In this document: positions 61,502-64,000 of the stretch, one piece after another
How positions within the stretch are numbered: position 1 is the stretch's first letter
Layout: each line of letters starts with the position of its first letter
Assembly: GCF_000807925.1 (NCBI RefSeq)
Contig: NZ_JRVC01000017.1
Span: forward strand, 1 to 64,000
Reading direction: 5' to 3'
Origin: Novosphingobium subterraneum
GTDB taxonomy: Bacteria > Pseudomonadota > Alphaproteobacteria > Sphingomonadales > Sphingomonadaceae
DNA: 64,000 bases
Made by a program: the position numbers and the translations under genes
Notes under the pieces: model-generated
Seen by the model: the letters and a program-made list of their open reading frames with translations, nothing else
Databases searched by the model: none
What the model was told of the DNA's origin: nothing

Positions 61502-63714
61502 CCGCCGACGAAATCCAGGCGATCTTCTTTGCCGAATGCGAAGAATCGCTGGCCGCAGCCGAACAGGGTCTCGCCGCTTGCCGCGAAGGCACCCAGGACA
61601 GCGATACCGTCAACGCCGTGTTCCGCGGAGTCCATTCGATCAAGGGCGGCGCGGGTGCGTTCGGCTACGTCGCGCTGCAGGGCTTCACCCATACCTTCGA
61701 AACGCTGCTGTCCGATGTACGCGACGGCACCGTGCCGATCACCGGCCCGCTTACCGACCTTCTCCTGCGTGCGCTCGATACGCTGAGCGATCATGTGACT
61801 GCCGCGCGCGATGGTACCGAGCCCCCCGAGGACGGCGCGCTCCAGGCCGATCTTACCGCGGCAATGGCTGCCAATGCCGGTGTCGCCCCTGCGGCAGCTC
61901 CGGCACCAGCCCCGCAGCCCGAGCTGGCAGTCGCCGTCGAGCCGATTGCCGTCGAAGCATCAAGCGACGACGGCGACGATTTCGACTTCGATCTCGATGC
62001 TCTGCTTGACGACATTTCAGGCGAAATCACGCCAGAAGCCGGGCCTGCCCCTGATGTCGAAACGACGCAGGAACGGTGGCACATGCGCCTTCGCCCCCAC
62101 AGCGGCGCGATGCGCAATGGCAGCGAGCCTCTGCTGATGCTGCGCGAAATGGCGGCTCTGGGCGGCCGGTGCGAAGTCTGCGACGTTTCCTCGGTCCCAC
62201 CACTCGATTCCTTCGATCCCAGCCGCGGCTACCTCGGCTGGGCGTTCAGCTTTCCCTCAAACGTTGCCGAAGCCAGCATCCGCGACATCTTCGACTTCGT
62301 CGGCGATGATTGCTCGCTGGCGTTCGGAGCCGACGCGGAGATGCCGCCGGTGCAGATAGCCGAGTCTGCGCCGCCGTCACCTGCGGCACCGCAGACCCCG
62401 GCTCCCGTCGCAGTCGAGGCACCGGCGCCTGCCCCCGTTTCAAGCGCTCCCGCCGCTGCCGAGGATGCTACGCCATCGCGCGCCGCCGCCTCGACCAGTT
62501 CGGCACCGCCCGCGCCCCCCGCTCCGGGTCAGTCCATTCGCATCGAACTTGGCAAGCTCGACAAGCTTATCGATGCTGTCGGCGAGCTCGTGATCGCGCA
62601 AGCCATGATGGCGCAGCGCCTTGCCGGACAAGGCCTCGCCGTTGCCGAGGAGATGGCGATGATCGAGGGTCTGACCCGCGACATCCAGGAATCGGCCATG
62701 TCGATCCGTGCGCAACCGATCGGCTCGGTCTTCAGCCGCGTACCGCGCATCCTGCGTGAACTGTCGTCCACCACGGGCAAGCATGTCCGCCTGGAAGTAT
62801 CGGGCGAAAGCACCGAACTCGACAAGACCGTGATCGAGCGTCTGGGCGAACCTTTGACCCACCTCATCCGCAACGCCGTGGACCATGGCATCGAACCGGC
62901 CGACGAGCGTATCGCTGCGGGGAAGGCGGCCGAGGGCACGCTGACCCTTTCGGCCGAGCATCGTTCCGGCCGGATTCTCATCCGCATTGGCGACGACGGC
63001 AAGGGCATCGATCGCGAGCGTGTCTTTGCCAAGGCCGTTGAAAAGGGCCTGATCGCACCCGATGCCATCCTGTCCAAGGAAGAGATCGACCTGCTGATCT
63101 TCGCCCCTGGTTTCTCCACCGCGCAACAGGTCTCGAACATTTCGGGTCGCGGGGTCGGGATGGACGTGGTCCGCCAGAACGTGAAGGACCTTGGCGGGCG
63201 CATCACGATTGATTCCGAACCGGGCAAGGGCACGACATTTACCCTGACCCTGCCGCTCACCCTGGCCATCTCGGACGGCATGGTCGTCAACGTCGGCGAC
63301 CAGACGCTGGTCGTGCCGCTCGCGAACGTTGTCGAAAGCCTGCGCCCGGAACCGCATGAAGTGCAGGGCCTTGGCGCCAGCCGCAGCATGATCAACGTGC
63401 GCGGCAGGTTCATTCCCGTCATCTCGCTGGCCCATTCGGTCGGCGCGGCGCAAGCCGTCAGCGACCCGCGCGAGGCCGTGCTCATCGTGGTCGAAACCGA
63501 GGGCGCAGGCCGAGCCGCGCTGATGGTCGATGCCATCTGTGACCAGCGCCAGGTCGTGATCAAGAGCCTAGACACCCATTACCGGTCTGTCGAAGGCGTC
63601 GCCGGGGCTACCATCCTGGGTGATGGCCGGGTTGCCCTTATCATTGACGTGGACGGGCTGGTCTCGCGCAGCCTTTCATCGGCCTCATCCGCTGCCATGG
63701 CCGAAGCCGCATGA
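61498..63714 (+). CDS. cheA: CheA, chemotaxis histidine kinase
   Basis: A 738-residue kinase. P1 Hpt domain: phosphoacceptor His46 in G-V-H-S-I-K-G-G-A-G. A second region (about 205-280: QERWHMRLRPHSGAMRNGSEPLLMLREMAALGG) resembles a P2-like domain. A Pro/Ala linker precedes P3 (RIELGKLDKLIDAVGELVIAQAMMAQRL). P4 HATPase boxes are the N-box HLIRNAVDHGIE, G1 DDGKGID and G2 GRGVGMD. The P5 CheW-like domain ends it. cheR overlaps its stop. No CheW or CheY gene is in the window. Confidence 0.97.
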   Translation: MTADEIQAIFFAECEESLAAAEQGLAACREGTQDSDTVNAVFRGVHSIKGGAGAFGYVALQGFTHTFETLLSDVRDGTVPITGPLTDLLLRALDTLSDHVTAARDGTEPPEDGALQADLTAAMAANAGVAPAAAPAPAPQPELAVAVEPIAVEASSDDGDDFDFDLDALLDDISGEITPEAGPAPDVETTQERWHMRLRPHSGAMRNGSEPLLMLREMAALGGRCEVCDVSSVPPLDSFDPSRGYLGWAFSFPSNVAEASIRDIFDFVGDDCSLAFGADAEMPPVQIAESAPPSPAAPQTPAPVAVEAPAPAPVSSAPAAAEDATPSRAAASTSSAPPAPPAPGQSIRIELGKLDKLIDAVGELVIAQAMMAQRLAGQGLAVAEEMAMIEGLTRDIQESAMSIRAQPIGSVFSRVPRILRELSSTTGKHVRLEVSGESTELDKTVIERLGEPLTHLIRNAVDHGIEPADERIAAGKAAEGTLTLSAEHRSGRILIRIGDDGKGIDRERVFAKAVEKGLIAPDAILSKEEIDLLIFAPGFSTAQQVSNISGRGVGMDVVRQNVKDLGGRITIDSEPGKGTTFTLTLPLTLAISDGMVVNVGDQTLVVPLANVVESLRPEPHEVQGLGASRSMINVRGRFIPVISLAHSVGAAQAVSDPREAVLIVVETEGAGRAALMVDAICDQRQVVIKSLDTHYRSVEGVAGATILGDGRVALIIDVDGLVSRSLSSASSAAMAEAA

Positions 63715-64000
63715 GCCTGATGGATGTTCTTGACGCGAGCATGCCGGGGGTCAGCCCCGGAGTGTTCGACGAGGCCGATTTCCGCGCGATCTCGGAGATC
63801 GCCCATGCGGAAGCCGGCATCGTGCTGCCGCCGGGCAAGGCCATGCTGGTCTATTCCCGCCTTGCGCCGCTGGTGCGCGATTCCGGATGCGTCACATTCG
63901 GGGCCTATGTCCTGCGCATCCGCGAAAACCTTGCCGAACGGCAGAAGGCCATCTGCGCGCTGACCACGAACCACACCTTCTTCTATCGCGAGGCACATCA
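63711..64000 (+). CDS. cheR: CheR, chemoreceptor methyltransferase (5' part)
   Basis: Only the first 96 codons are inside the window. The N-terminal CheR domain is seen, ending with TNHTFFYREAHH, in which T-x-F-F-R/Y-E is the signature just before the SAM domain. ATG 63711 overlaps the cheA stop (ATGA); a second Met is three codons on. It methylates receptors opposite CheB. The gene is cut by the window end. Confidence 0.9.
   Translation, partial: MSLMDVLDASMPGVSPGVFDEADFRAISEIAHAEAGIVLPPGKAMLVYSRLAPLVRDSGCVTFGAYVLRIRENLAERQKAICALTTNHTFFYREAH

Overview
The window reads as a chromosomal segment of a high-GC alphaproteobacterium of the sphingomonad group, most like Novosphingobium. The basis is gene content and protein style (a ChpT-type phosphotransferase, an alanine/lysine-rich tail on trigger factor, SPOR proteins beside a ParA, TetR-style operators on fatty-acid/isoprenoid-type SDR operons); I made no database comparison. 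Coding density is high and nearly every gene is intact.

Region 1-26000 is mixed housekeeping. It holds a JAMM peptidase, ChpT, a cell-wall amidase and the RNase P RNA gene (about 2427-2845). A zinc-type CDF exporter and a fasciclin protein follow. The proteostasis block has clpX, clpP and trigger factor on the minus strand, interrupted by an amidase-signature enzyme, a secreted thermonuclease and a basic hypothetical protein. Then come tRNA-Leu(UAG), sppA, pyrB with a dihydroorotase-like partner that lacks its metal ligands, a 191-bp MITE-like element, a SPOR/TPR lipoprotein-(small protein)-ParA operon, a second SPOR protein, a DUF418 membrane protein, an L,D-transpeptidase, and a three-gene operon (FMN oxidoreductase plus two SDRs) behind a TetR-like operator.

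Region 25971-60000 is an almost complete flagellar locus. Minus strand: fliA-flhA-lytic transglycosylase, flgN-flgM, flgA, and a second unusual MotA/MotB-like pair. Plus strand: flgBCDEFGHIJKL-motA-motB. A secreted S8 peptidase and a divergent flagellin gene separate this from the regulator-fliEFGHIJKLMNOPQR-flhB-fliD-fliS run. Four sites fit the sigma-54 -24/-12 consensus, two of them identical over 17 bp, and three CCGGC-N8-GCCGG dyads sit beside flagellar promoters. With a receiver-less sigma-54 activator, FliA and FlgM, this suggests a sigma-54 then sigma-28 hierarchy.

Region 60011-64000 begins the chemotaxis genes: cheB (minus), then a STAS protein, cheA and the start of cheR, which runs off the window end. 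cheY, cheW, rpoN, flhF and flhG are not in the window. Several parts are unusual: a 114-aa FlgD and 275-aa FlgE, a FlgH without lipobox, a FliM without the N-terminal CheY-binding peptide, and a CheB with Asn in place of the catalytic His. I found no CRISPR array, prophage or full insertion sequence.
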